Below the pieces are notes generated by a model. The model was given only the letters and a program-made list of their open reading frames with translations, ran no database searches and was not told the DNA's origin. Shown here piece by piece: positions 8,996 to 18,099 of a DNA stretch of 64,000 bases (positions within the stretch are counted from its first letter, which is position 1; each line of letters opens with the position of its first letter). This stretch comes from Erysipelotrichaceae bacterium 66202529 (GTDB lineage: Bacteria; Bacillota_I; Bacilli_A; Erysipelotrichales; Erysipelotrichaceae). The stretch is taken from positions 1,674,001 to 1,738,000 of the forward strand of contig CP046174.1 of the NCBI GenBank assembly GCA_017161075.1, in the 5' to 3' direction. The position numbers and the translations under genes are program-made.

Positions 8996-9439
8996 TTATT
9001 TACAGGTAGCTCCGCTTTCTTTTGCTTCTTCCAGCGTTTTCTTCAGGCTAGCCTCTCCTCCGAAGCCAAGCTTCTTCAGTGTGGAAGCATCTCCCTCTTT
9101 CATGTCAACGTCAACCGTTGCGATGATGTTTTTGTCCTTGAATTCCGCACTGACATTAACACCCTTTCCTTCTTCGATTCCCAGCTGATTGAATACAGCA
9201 GTTTCTAACTGCTTTTTCTGATCATCTGTCAGCTTTGTATCGTCTCCAAGACCTGCGGATGAAAGATCCATTGTAACCTTTACAGAGGTTTTGGTAATGG
9301 AATCATCCTCAGCAGTAAAGGTTGCGTCCATCTTGAATCCGCTCTGTTCCATAGAACATGTTTTTGTTTCTGTTTTTGCTCCGCCGGAGCAGCCTGCCAG
9401 TACAAGTACGGCAAATGCAGCACATAGTAATTTTTTCAT
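8996..9439 (-). CDS. Small lipoprotein, YehR-like (DUF1307-type) paralogue
   Basis: A 147-residue lipoprotein, MKKLLCAAFAVLVLAGC, lipidated at Cys17, with a GGGAGGA ribosome site. The signal peptide is almost identical to that of the neighbour at 8470-8937. The mature part has the same plan: TKTCSMEQSGFKMDATFTAEDDSITKTSVK near the start and SGATCK at the end. It is the promoter-proximal member of the tandem pair. Three copies of one lipoprotein family around a cyclic di-GMP gene pair suggests a shared envelope function, but nothing in the sequence proves that link. Confidence 0.8.
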   Translation of the reverse strand: MKKLLCAAFAVLVLAGCSGGAKTETKTCSMEQSGFKMDATFTAEDDSITKTSVKVTMDLSSAGLGDDTKLTDDQKKQLETAVFNQLGIEEGKGVNVSAEFKDKNIIATVDVDMKEGDASTLKKLGFGGEASLKKTLEEAKESGATCK

Positions 9440-9599
9440 ATTGTCCTCCCTTTTTATGAATTGATTGCACAGGATGTTTGCCTCCTGTATGTAGAAATTA
9501 TATCATGAAATAAAGGAGAAAAAATAACAAATATTGAAATTTGGAAAAAATATGTGAAATTTGTCAGATATCCGTATGTGAAAACGTTAATTTCTGATT

Positions 9600-10847
9600 T
9601 CAGTTCATATGAAGGCGTTTTTTCAGGTGATAATGCTTTGTCTGCCGAATGAGCTGTTCCATCTGCTGCTGGGCTGGTTCCCAAAGCAGACGGTCTTCAT
9701 TGCTGATTACCGGCAGTACGTGCTTTAAAAAATATTCCTCCTGTTTAAATACATCCTCCTGTGTCACCTTATACCGGTAGTATTCATGATAGGTGAGAAC
9801 GTGCTGGGGGAAGCGCTTTGGATAACGCGGCTTTCTTAATATTTCAGGTGGATATGGCCGGTTCAGCTTTTCGCACAGGATGCAGGCCATCAGTGCCGCA
9901 GGCAGGTAATGGTAATCATCCCTCGTGGCGAGCTCACAGAAATAATCACAAGCTTTTTCATATTGTCCTATTTCATAATACAGCATACCGCACTGATAAA
10001 GACTTTGCAGATACTTGTTGGGATGCAGCTGCTCACGATGCTGGCGGACAACGGCAAACAGCTTTTCCACATATTCATTATCGTATGCTTCCTTCTGTAC
10101 ATCCACATACAGCAGAACTATGGCGTCATAGACATCCAGCAGACGGTTGTAGTTGCCTTGCTTCAGAAATTGCTGCTCCAGATACAGGGAATCCCTAAAG
10201 CAGTCCAAGAACCGCTTTTCATAATAAGCCTGATAGCTCCGGTTAAGGATATTCAGCAAGGAGGTACTGTCACCCATCTGCAGACGGTGAAATACACTGC
10301 TGCATTTTTTAGTGTCACGATACCGGTGTACGGTATAGGTATACAGCATATCCTTGATGATTTCCTGTATGGAGGGATCAAAGACGGCATACAGCTCCAT
10401 ATATTTTTGATACTGCTCCTCGCTCATGTCACTGCAATTCTCATAATAGGAGATCATGAGCTGCAGCAGCTCCCGGTATTCCCTCGCAAATATATCTGTT
10501 TTCTCTGACAGAAGCTGTAAAAGTGCTTCACACTGCTTTGCCAGTGCCTGCAGCTCATAGCGCGTTACCAGCTCCAGCAGCTGTTGGAAGGTACGCCTGC
10601 ACGGCTGCCACCAGGAGGCGGGAAGGGTGAGCTCCGCATGAATCTGTACCAGCAGATAATGATAGATGGAATTGCTTTTGATAATTTTGCAATTTTCTAT
10701 TTTACTATAGGTATCGGCAGAACAGATGGTCGCTCCATTATAGGTGATGAAGTCGCGCTGATTCAGATTTGCCTTCTTGCGATAATATTTTAATAAAAGA
10801 GACAGCTTTCTCTTTGTTTCATCATCGATTTCAACTCGTCCGTACAT
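9600..10847 (-). CDS. HTH regulator with a long helical-repeat C-terminal region
   Basis: A 415-residue protein with a strong GGGAGGT site before the ATG. Residues about 8-60 (KLSLLLKYYRKKANLNQRDFITYNGATICSADTYSKIE) look like an XRE-type helix-turn-helix. The remainder is almost entirely alpha-helical and reads like TPR-type repeats, for example LDVYDAIVLLYVDVQ and LYQCGMLYYEIGQYEKACDYF near residue 290. This plan is shared with Rgg/PlcR/AimR-like regulators whose repeat domain binds short peptides. No peptide gene of the usual kind is evident next to it, so peptide sensing is only a possibility. The 150 bases between it and rimO hold promoters for both. Confidence 0.7.
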   Translation of the reverse strand: MYGRVEIDDETKRKLSLLLKYYRKKANLNQRDFITYNGATICSADTYSKIENCKIIKSNSIYHYLLVQIHAELTLPASWWQPCRRTFQQLLELVTRYELQALAKQCEALLQLLSEKTDIFAREYRELLQLMISYYENCSDMSEEQYQKYMELYAVFDPSIQEIIKDMLYTYTVHRYRDTKKCSSVFHRLQMGDSTSLLNILNRSYQAYYEKRFLDCFRDSLYLEQQFLKQGNYNRLLDVYDAIVLLYVDVQKEAYDNEYVEKLFAVVRQHREQLHPNKYLQSLYQCGMLYYEIGQYEKACDYFCELATRDDYHYLPAALMACILCEKLNRPYPPEILRKPRYPKRFPQHVLTYHEYYRYKVTQEDVFKQEEYFLKHVLPVISNEDRLLWEPAQQQMEQLIRQTKHYHLKKRLHMN

Positions 10848-10997
10848 ACGTTACCTCCCTGTGATATTCTGAACATAATTATAGCAGAGAACGCGAAGAA
10901 TTTATATGATTCCTGCATGACTATAACAAAATTTTACATAATTTGCGGCTTTCATGAATGTTATCTTCATGGTATAGTAATAATTGAGGTGTTTTAT

Positions 10998-12299
10998 ATG
11001 AAAATTGGGTTTATATCACTGGGCTGCAGTAAGAATCTGGTAGACAGTGAAAAAATGATGGGTATGATCAAAAGCGGCGGGCATGAGCTCGTTCAAAATG
11101 CGGCTGAGGCTGAAGCTATTATTATCAATACGTGCGGTTTTATCAATTCCGCAAAGGAGGAAGCCATCCAGACGATTTTTCAGATGGCGGAGTATAAAAA
11201 ACACAGGTGCAGAAGGCTGATCGTTGTCGGCTGTCTTGCACAGCGTTATAAGGAGCAGCTGGAACAGGATATACCGGAAATCGATGCGGTTATCAGTATT
11301 CGGGAATATCCGCAGCTTCATGAGATTTTACAGCAGCTGCTGGATGGTCATGATTTGGTCAGCTATGATAAATGCGAACGCAAGGTGTCCAGCAAGCCGT
11401 GGACGGCTTATTTGAAAATCGCCGAGGGCTGCAGCAATCACTGTACCTATTGTGCGATACCCTTGATTCGAGGGGATAATGTTTCCTTTCCAATCGAACA
11501 GCTGGTGAAGGAAGCCACAAAGCTGGCACAGCGCGGTGTAAAGGAGCTGGTCGTGATTGCACAGGATACAACAAAGTACGGTGTGGATTTATATGGCAGA
11601 CGTGCACTGCTGGATCTGCTGAAGGAGCTGCATGCGATCGAGGACTTTCACTGGATCCGGATTCTGTACATGTATCCGGATGAAATCGATACAGAGCTAA
11701 TTGAGGGGATGGCGCAGCTGCCAAAGGTGTTACCGTATTTTGATATTCCGATGCAGCATGCATCCAACCGGATGCTGCAGCTGATGAATCGCAGAGGCAG
11801 TAAGGAAGAGGTCTTGACTCTGGTACAGAAGATTCGTGCAACCTTCGCGTATCCAACGCTTCGTACTACCTTTATTGTGGGCTTTCCAACGGAGCAGGAT
11901 GCGGATTTTGAAGAGCTTATGCAGTTTGTGGAGGATATACACTGGGATCGCATGGGAGCCTTTACGTATTCCCCTGAAGAAGATACACCTGCATATACGA
12001 TGGATGGGGCTGTCGATGAGGAAGTCAAGGAGGCACGCCTTGCCCGTCTGATGAAGCGCCAGGAGGAAATATCACTGGAAAATCAGAAAAAAATGGTTGG
12101 TGAGGTCATCGAGGTTCTGGTAGAGGATCAGGAAGGTCTCAGCGGCATTTACCGCGGCCGTGGCATCAGCTCGGCACCGGATGAGGTGGACGGTATCGTT
12201 ATGTTTAAGAGTGATCGGTTTATCGAGTTTGGAAGCTTCGTTAAGGTGCGTATCACGGAAGCACTTCCGCATGATTTCAAGGGAGTGGAAGTGTGCTAA
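10998..12299 (+). CDS. rimO: RimO, ribosomal protein S12 methylthiotransferase
   Basis: A 433-residue radical SAM enzyme that adds a methylthio group to the conserved aspartate of ribosomal protein S12. The N-terminal UPF0004 domain carries Cys10 (SLGCSKN), Cys46 (NTCGF) and Cys79 (VGCLAQRY), which bind one 4Fe-4S cluster. The radical SAM motif is Cys145-x3-Cys149-x2-Cys152 (GCSNHCTYCAIP). A TRAM-like domain follows near residue 370. The start at 10998 is chosen because GAGGT lies seven bases upstream; a longer start at 10917 has no site. The SLGCSKNLVDSE signature distinguishes RimO from MiaB. It overlaps the following glycosylase gene by seven bases. Confidence 0.95.
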   Translation: MKIGFISLGCSKNLVDSEKMMGMIKSGGHELVQNAAEAEAIIINTCGFINSAKEEAIQTIFQMAEYKKHRCRRLIVVGCLAQRYKEQLEQDIPEIDAVISIREYPQLHEILQQLLDGHDLVSYDKCERKVSSKPWTAYLKIAEGCSNHCTYCAIPLIRGDNVSFPIEQLVKEATKLAQRGVKELVVIAQDTTKYGVDLYGRRALLDLLKELHAIEDFHWIRILYMYPDEIDTELIEGMAQLPKVLPYFDIPMQHASNRMLQLMNRRGSKEEVLTLVQKIRATFAYPTLRTTFIVGFPTEQDADFEELMQFVEDIHWDRMGAFTYSPEEDTPAYTMDGAVDEEVKEARLARLMKRQEEISLENQKKMVGEVIEVLVEDQEGLSGIYRGRGISSAPDEVDGIVMFKSDRFIEFGSFVKVRITEALPHDFKGVEVC

Positions 12300-12769
12300 A
12301 GGGATTTGATCCGATAATTCCCTCCGCACCTAAGGTTATGATTCTAGGGTCTATGCCAAGTGTCGCATCCCTTGAAAAGCAGGAATATTATGGCTTTGCA
12401 CATAACCGGTTTTGGAAAATCATGCATACTGTTTTTGATATGCCAATCAACAGCTATGAGCAGAAAAAGGAAATTTTGTACAAGCATCAGATTTTGCTGT
12501 GGGATGTGATCGGGGAATGTGAACGGGAAGGCAGTCTTGATAGTGCAATCCGTAAGGAAAAGGTCAATGACCTGACACAGCTAATACATACCTATCCGAC
12601 ATTACGCAAAGTGATCTGTAACGGCCGAAAGGCACATGCGTTGTATTGTAAGCATTTTGCGGATATCACGCTTCCCTGTGTATATCTGCCAAGCACGAGC
12701 AATGCGAACCGCAGTCTTCGCGAGGATGCTTTATTTGAACAATGGAGGCAGGAGCTGCAGGGGCTTTGA
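12293..12769 (+). CDS. DNA-deoxyinosine (hypoxanthine) glycosylase, UDG superfamily
   Basis: A 158-residue single-domain protein starting with GTG inside the end of rimO. The early segment MILGSMPSVASLEKQEYYGFAHNRFW carries the superfamily's first motif (GSMPS) followed by the YYGxxxNxFW pattern typical of the family annotated as DNA-deoxyinosine glycosylase. A second motif, PSTSNANRS, lies near residue 130. The expected role is removal of deaminated purine (hypoxanthine) from DNA in base-excision repair. A mismatch uracil glycosylase activity is an alternative because families share the fold. Co-translation with rimO is suggested by the overlap but no functional link is obvious. Confidence 0.8.
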   Translation: MLKGFDPIIPSAPKVMILGSMPSVASLEKQEYYGFAHNRFWKIMHTVFDMPINSYEQKKEILYKHQILLWDVIGECEREGSLDSAIRKEKVNDLTQLIHTYPTLRKVICNGRKAHALYCKHFADITLPCVYLPSTSNANRSLREDALFEQWRQELQGL

Positions 12770-12982
12770 TATACAGGGGATGGCAAAGAAGCAGGTATCT
12801 TTCACATATCGCAGTGAATCAAGGATACTGTGGAAATCATCAGCCTCAGCTGTAAAAGCGTATAGCAAGACCCGGTAATTTGCGATTTGCAGGGGGGCTG
12901 GCCCTGTCTTTCTGTTTGGAAAAATCATTTACAAAGCCTCTGCCTTGCTCTATAATGATAAAAAAACAAGGGAGGAATGTAT

Positions 12983-13486
12983 ATGGACCTGCGTATTTGC
13001 AGCAGTGATGAGGACATCCGTGCACTTGCTACACTGGCATCGGAAATATGGCATGAATATTTTGTATCTATTATCACTGAAGAACAGATTGATTATATGG
13101 TTGAGAAATTTCAAAGCTATCCTGCATTGAAAAAAGCAATCGAGGAGGAGCACTATACGTATTTTCTGGCATATAGCGAGGGAGTGCTGATTGGATTCTG
13201 TGGTGTAAAGCCGGAAAAGGACCGCTTATTTCTGAGCAAGCTGTATTTGCATAAGAATGCAAGAGGGAAGGGACTGTCCAGCATCCTGTTGAAGCAGGCG
13301 ATTACCTTTGCGAAGGAGCAGGGCAAACAGGCAGTGTATTTGACCTGTAATAAGTTTAACCAGCACAGTCTGGATGTGTACCGTGCAAAGGGGTTTCGGG
13401 ATATCGATTCTGTCCAGACGGATATCGGACATGGCTTCATCATGGACGATTATATACTGCAGCTGGATCTGCATGATGAAACATAG
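12983..13486 (+). CDS. GNAT-family N-acetyltransferase
   Basis: A 167-residue acetyltransferase. The acetyl-CoA loop is visible in LHKNARGKGLSSILL (around residues 90-105), with the family's R/Q-x-x-G-x-G/A pattern, and the C-terminal half has the usual NQHSLDVYRAKGF strand-helix. GGAGG at 12971 places the start at 12983 (seven-base spacing); the ATG at 12977 is too close to the site. The substrate is unknown; small amines and protein N-termini are the family's usual targets. A strong terminator follows at once, so this is the end of a transcript, probably monocistronic. Confidence 0.85.
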   Translation: MDLRICSSDEDIRALATLASEIWHEYFVSIITEEQIDYMVEKFQSYPALKKAIEEEHYTYFLAYSEGVLIGFCGVKPEKDRLFLSKLYLHKNARGKGLSSILLKQAITFAKEQGKQAVYLTCNKFNQHSLDVYRAKGFRDIDSVQTDIGHGFIMDDYILQLDLHDET

Positions 13487-13511
13487 AAAAAGCCGAGGCC
13501 TTCGGTTTTTT
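13487..13511 (+). terminator. Intrinsic terminator after the acetyltransferase gene
   Basis: CCGA/TCGG with flanking A-T pairs and a short GGCCT loop, followed by seven T residues. Confidence 0.8.
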
Positions 13512-14018
13512 TATTATTGAAGGTCTTGTTTATATGATTGATACGTTACATATACAGTCACTATACAAAGCCGCTTCTAAATGGGAGAAAGAGAACCGGT
13601 AGCCGGATAACAGAGGGGACATCTTGATATAGTGTCTTTATTCATCTGTTTTTGATATGAAAGAAATAAAAGCAGATGCAGGATAAGTATGGATACCTGT
13701 TACCATATCGCATTGTTTACCTTTCTATATAAAGCTTTTTTAGCATGACTGCATATCCGGCCCGCTGCGTATCATTCCATAAACCGTCATTCCATGGGAT
13801 AGGGCAATACTATTAAGAGCATCATTATCCCTAATCAGCATTCCCCTGATGAAAGGGATAAAAAACAGCTAGTATGACGGTATTGTATGTGTTTTCAGAG
13901 CTGATTTTTCTATATGTCAGGAAATTATTACAGACAGTAAGGAATCTTTTATCTTTTTCCTGAATTGATATACCATTGTGACAGATATGTGATACAATAT
14001 CTCCATAGGTGATAATTT
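13512..14018. other. 507-base intergenic region
   Basis: No gene is supported here. The stretch is AT-rich and ends in the AGGTGA ribosome site for the GGDEF-EAL gene. Near 13974-13997 there is a TGTGA-n6-TGTGA direct repeat followed by TACAAT, a possible -10 element for that gene. I see no riboswitch-like aptamer, in particular no cyclic di-GMP aptamer. Confidence 0.45.
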
Positions 14019-15959
14019 ATGGAATGGGATATCTCGGCAGAGTGCGTATCAATCATCATGTTAAACATCATCATGGTATATTCATGGAAGGGAAATCTGC
14101 TTCCCTCCAGAAAAAACCAGGCCTTTCGTGCCTGTCTTTTAATAACCTATCTTTCAATACTGACGAATATTTTATCGACATTGCTGCTTACGCGGCTTTC
14201 AGCTACAACCTATCTGATCAATCAGCTGCTGCTGCATCTCAACTATATCTTCACACCGCTCATGGGAATGGTGTACTATATTTATACACTGACTATCGTG
14301 TTTGAACAGGATGCGAAAAGTCTGAAAAAGCATGTATTGCTCGCCAGCATTCCAGCGCTGCTTTACCTGGCCTGTCTGTTTTCCAATCCGTTAACACATC
14401 TGTTGTTTTCCCTTGATCCGGTATTCGGCTATCAACGCGGAGCATGGGTCATTCTTACATACGCAGTCTTTTATATTTATGTTCTGTTTTCTGTGTTTTT
14501 CACAATATCCAAGCGTCGTAATATTGATTCAGCAGTCTTCATCATTCTGAACTTTTTTCCTGTTCTTTCCGCTGTGGTAATTTTGTTTCAGCTCCTTTAT
14601 CCCAGCTATATTCTCACCGGAACAGCAGCTACCAGCGCCTTGCTTATCATTTATCTGTATTTGCAAAACAAGCAGTTGTTCACAGACCCATTAACCGGTA
14701 TTTTAAACCGTCAGGAATTTAATCATCTGCTGGAAATCCGTATGAAAGACAGCGATCCGTATTCCATTATCGTTTTATCTCTGAAAGGATTTCGGTTTAT
14801 CAATGATCATTTTTCACAAAGGGCAGGGGATATGCTGTTAATTCGTATTTGTGAATATCTTGAAAAGCAGATGCCGGCGGCCCGGATATTCCGCTTTAGC
14901 GGGGATGAATTTGCTATTGTATGCAGGGATGAGCAGATATGCCTGCATTATCACAAGCAGCTGATGGAACGTATGCAGCACTCCTGGTCTGTAGAGAATT
15001 TTGATTTTCAGATACGGTATGGAATCGGAATCCTGCATGTTAAGGAGCATAACCGCGGTAAGGATGAAATTATCAAGGGGCTGGAATATGCGCTCAGACA
15101 GGCAAAACGCGCTGAGGAGAATACGACATGCTTTTGTACTACGGCAATGATGGAGCGGCTTTACCGCAATGAGCAGATTTTAGAGCTATTGCGCCGCTGT
15201 ATCCGTGAGGACAGCTTTGTTGTTTATTATCAGCCGATCTATGATATGGAAGAACAGGCTTATACGAAGGCAGAGGCATTGCTGCGTTTGCCGCCGCATG
15301 AGCTCGGTCAGCTGCGTCCGGATGAATTTATTCCCTTGGCTGAGGAAAACGGTCTGATTACAGAGATTACCTATCAGGTGCTTCACAAGACCTGTCTGTT
15401 TCTGCAACAGCTGCAGCAAAGTGGTATACCGATGAAGGGCATCAGCGTGAATTTTTCAGCAGTCATGTTTTTACAGCAGGATTTGGCAAATACGATTCTC
15501 AGCATCATTGCGGAATACGGTATTCCTGCAAAGCTGCTGCAAATTGAGCTGACCGAGAGTATGCTCGCAAGAGATCCCCATATGATTACCGCCTTCATGC
15601 AGCGTATGAAGCAAGAGGGAATTGAGTTTCTCCTGGATGATTTTGGTACTGGGTATTCCAATATATCCAATGTGCTGAGTCTGCCGGTACAGACGATTAA
15701 AATTGATAAAAGTCTGCTGTGGCAAGCGATGGTATCTCAGGAGGGGGCAATCGTTCTGCACAAAATGTGCGAGGCTTTTCATGAGGTTCACCAGCAGCTG
15801 CTGGTTGAGGGTGTGGAAAATGAAGAGCAGGTTGCGTTTGTGAAAGCATGCGGCTGCCGGTATATACAGGGATACTATTATGCTCCTCCCTTACCGCAGG
15901 AACGTGCACGCATGATTCTGGGGCAGTGTGATCACGATATCAGGATGTCAGAGGTATGA
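14019..15959 (+). CDS. Membrane GGDEF-EAL protein (cyclic di-GMP turnover)
   Basis: A 646-residue protein. About seven hydrophobic segments cover residues 8-215 with a layout like a 7TM sensor. A GGDEF domain follows from about 220 (DPLTGILNRQEF) with the active motif changed to SGDEF at 294-298; such variants may be active or may only bind GTP. The EAL domain is complete (EALLRL at 419, ELTESM, DDFGTGYS, VEGVEN), so phosphodiesterase activity is the safer prediction. It is the third of four GGDEF/EAL proteins in the window and appears monocistronic. The sensed signal is not evident. Confidence 0.92.
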   Translation: MEWDISAECVSIIMLNIIMVYSWKGNLLPSRKNQAFRACLLITYLSILTNILSTLLLTRLSATTYLINQLLLHLNYIFTPLMGMVYYIYTLTIVFEQDAKSLKKHVLLASIPALLYLACLFSNPLTHLLFSLDPVFGYQRGAWVILTYAVFYIYVLFSVFFTISKRRNIDSAVFIILNFFPVLSAVVILFQLLYPSYILTGTAATSALLIIYLYLQNKQLFTDPLTGILNRQEFNHLLEIRMKDSDPYSIIVLSLKGFRFINDHFSQRAGDMLLIRICEYLEKQMPAARIFRFSGDEFAIVCRDEQICLHYHKQLMERMQHSWSVENFDFQIRYGIGILHVKEHNRGKDEIIKGLEYALRQAKRAEENTTCFCTTAMMERLYRNEQILELLRRCIREDSFVVYYQPIYDMEEQAYTKAEALLRLPPHELGQLRPDEFIPLAEENGLITEITYQVLHKTCLFLQQLQQSGIPMKGISVNFSAVMFLQQDLANTILSIIAEYGIPAKLLQIELTESMLARDPHMITAFMQRMKQEGIEFLLDDFGTGYSNISNVLSLPVQTIKIDKSLLWQAMVSQEGAIVLHKMCEAFHEVHQQLLVEGVENEEQVAFVKACGCRYIQGYYYAPPLPQERARMILGQCDHDIRMSEV

Positions 15960-16033
15960 CATCCTTTCTTTTTGGCGAACGCCTGTACAGAAGGAAAATG
16001 GATGCGTAGTATGTAAGGAAAGGAGGTGTGTGT

Positions 16034-16924
16034 ATGCGCAGACTGGGCATTGATGTATCAGAACACAATGGCGTGCTGGATTGGGATGCAATAAAAAAAG
16101 GCGGTATCGAATTTGCTATTATCCGTTCCAGCTGGGGTCATTTTGTGGAAGATAAGCAGTTTCGAAGAAATGTGCGGGAATGCGACCGTGTGAAGCTGCC
16201 GTATGGCTTATATCATTATTCCTATGTTGCCAATGATACGCAAATGAAGGAAGAAGCATCCGGCTTTATCCGATTATGTAAATCCTGTAAGCCAAGCTAT
16301 CCATGCTATATTGATATGGAGGATGCAGACGGCTGGAAACGGCGCAATGGTGTCAGTGATGCAATGAATGTGGAGACCTGCTATTACACCTGCAGAGAAT
16401 TGGAAAAGGCAGGCTTTTATGCCGGCATCTATGCAAATCTGGATTGGCTGACACATCATATAAATTCATCACGACTGGATCGCTTTGATAAATGGGTTGC
16501 ACAATGGGCAAGTGTGAATACCTACAACAAGCCGTATGGTATGTGGCAGTTTACCAGTGATGGCTCTATTTCCGGTTATCGTGGCAGAATGGATCTGGAC
16601 TATGCTTATAAGGACTATCCTGCCATCATGAAGAAAAAGGGATTAAACGGTTTTGGAAAAGAGAGCAGCAAGCCGAAACCGGATCCAAAGCCAACGCCAT
16701 CGAACAATCCGAAGTATAAGGTGGGAACACCGGTTACCTATACCGGCTTATGGACACAGGCAAACGGAGGAAACTGGTATCCGAGAAGACTTCTGGCGGT
16801 AAAGGAAGGTGTCATTACCAAGGTTTTAAAGGGTGCAGAGCATCCGTATCTGATCAACCATGGCACCGGATGGACGAATGATAAGGCAATTGATGATGAA
16901 CCAACACGGCCAAGCGGGTACTGA
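16034..16924 (+). CDS. GH25 lysozyme (endolysin-like) with C-terminal SH3-like domain
   Basis: A 296-residue muramidase. The start at 16034 lies six bases after AGGAGGT; the GTG at 16028 is too close. The GH25 domain covers about 1-205: GIDVSEHNG at the N-terminus and the catalytic DME pair in YIDMEDADG near residue 98. A proline/lysine linker (PKPDPKPTPSNNP) leads to a C-terminal domain with KVGTPVTYTGLW and LINHGTGWTN, which is the cell-wall-binding SH3-like module often found on gut Firmicute phage endolysins. There is no signal peptide, as in phage endolysins, yet no holin or other phage gene is nearby. It may be a remnant of a prophage or a domesticated autolysin. Confidence 0.88.
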   Translation: MRRLGIDVSEHNGVLDWDAIKKGGIEFAIIRSSWGHFVEDKQFRRNVRECDRVKLPYGLYHYSYVANDTQMKEEASGFIRLCKSCKPSYPCYIDMEDADGWKRRNGVSDAMNVETCYYTCRELEKAGFYAGIYANLDWLTHHINSSRLDRFDKWVAQWASVNTYNKPYGMWQFTSDGSISGYRGRMDLDYAYKDYPAIMKKKGLNGFGKESSKPKPDPKPTPSNNPKYKVGTPVTYTGLWTQANGGNWYPRRLLAVKEGVITKVLKGAEHPYLINHGTGWTNDKAIDDEPTRPSGY

Positions 16925-17440
16925 TTCATATGTAAAAGCTGAAAGAAAAAAAGGAAGCCAGACCTTATGAATTGGCTTACCTATACACAGTGCTAAACAC
17001 CGGCCTTATGAAATGTTACAATATTCTGGTGTAATAAGGATGATGAAATGATTTATGATAAAGGGCATATCCGTAGATATGCCTTTCCTGTGTTAGTCTC
17101 ATAAACGTATAACGTTATAGACTTTTCCTGTTTTCCAGCAGTCATGATATGACTATAAGGCACTTCGCTGAGTATCATCGTTGGCTGATATAAGAAACGA
17201 TATACTTAAATCCCGTCGTAATTACATATCCACTTCTTCCTATTTGACTCATGAATGCTTAGTACTCTTGGCACAATGTCTTACCGTGCAATAGGATCTT
17301 TTTCAAGCGAAATTCTTCTCTGCTTTTCACGTATAAATTATGTAAACTATAGGAATACGTACAGGTTTTTGGCTGTTTCTGTTTGAGGGAAAGCTGCTGC
17401 ATCAGAATAACGGATACTGGCTGCATCAACCTGCTTTACA
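16925..17440. other. 516-base intergenic region with one hairpin
   Basis: No convincing gene. A hairpin at 17063-17084 (GGGCATATC with GATATGCC plus one G-T pair, loop CGTA) followed by TTTCC is a possible terminator for the lysozyme transcript. The rest is AT-rich with no recognisable element. Confidence 0.45.
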
Positions 17441-17971
17441 TTATATTGATATGCGTCCTCGGTATTCACTGCGGATAATCTCATCCATTTCCTCTGGCGT
17501 TTCTTTACATCCGCCTGCAAGCCATTTTTTCACAATCGCATTAAATCCACTTCTGAAAAATTCAATATGGTATTCGATATGCTGATCATTAAAATCCTGC
17601 TTTGCTTGATGAATGTCATAGCTTTTGAGCTTGAATTGATTATCATAGCCAAGCTTAAAGTATGTGCGGTAAAATAGCTGATGCTCCCTGATATGGCGAA
17701 ACAGCTTCAGGTAATCATTGCTATTAAAGCTTTGTGTTCTTTCTGCTTCATAAAGCAAATTTACCTCTTTTTCCAGAGATTCTCTTATTTTGTCTGCCAG
17801 CTCGTAAATATCTGTATAATTCGCATAGAATGTGCTGCGGTTTAATTCACATCGCTTACAGATTTCTGAAACGGTGATCTCGTGTAGCTCCTTTGTTTGC
17901 AGTAATTCGATAAAGATCTTTTCTATGCGTTCGATGGATTCTCGACGGCGCCGGTTATTTTTTGTGTTCAT
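17441..17971 (-). CDS. TetR/AcrR-family transcriptional regulator
   Basis: A 176-residue regulator with an N-terminal HTH (about residues 10-55; EITVSEICKRCELNRSTFYANYTDIYELADKI), typical of the TetR family. The C-terminal part is helical and of the shorter kind found in regulators related to DhaS or YbiH. It is transcribed away from the membrane protein-dehydrogenase operon starting at 18100, and the 128 bases between hold a promoter with an inverted repeat over the likely start site. Local repression of that operon, relieved by an unknown ligand, is the natural inference. Confidence 0.85.
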   Translation of the reverse strand: MNTKNNRRRRESIERIEKIFIELLQTKELHEITVSEICKRCELNRSTFYANYTDIYELADKIRESLEKEVNLLYEAERTQSFNSNDYLKLFRHIREHQLFYRTYFKLGYDNQFKLKSYDIHQAKQDFNDQHIEYHIEFFRSGFNAIVKKWLAGGCKETPEEMDEIIRSEYRGRISI

Positions 17972-18017
17972 GGGATCCCCCTTTTATTATTCCAACACAT
18001 GTATGCAGATTGATGAT

Positions 18018-18080
18018 TGTTTCTGCTATCTGCTTCCATTATACTAAACTTACAAAGAAGCAACAACGGTTGCTTTTGTA
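18018..18080 (+). promoter_or_regulatory. Promoter and candidate TetR operator
   Basis: TTGTTT (18018-18023) and TATACT (18040-18045) are 16 bases apart. Directly after, TACAAAGAAGCAAC and GGTTGCTTTTGTA form an imperfect inverted repeat (18051-18080; two extra bases in the left arm) over the expected start site, as for a TetR repressor. Confidence 0.5.
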
Positions 18081-18099
18081 ATTTACGGAGGTGTTTTTT

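Noticed and set aside
13512..14018. Cyclic di-GMP riboswitch upstream of the GGDEF-EAL gene
   Set aside because: I looked for the conserved aptamer elements here and before the other GGDEF genes and did not find them.
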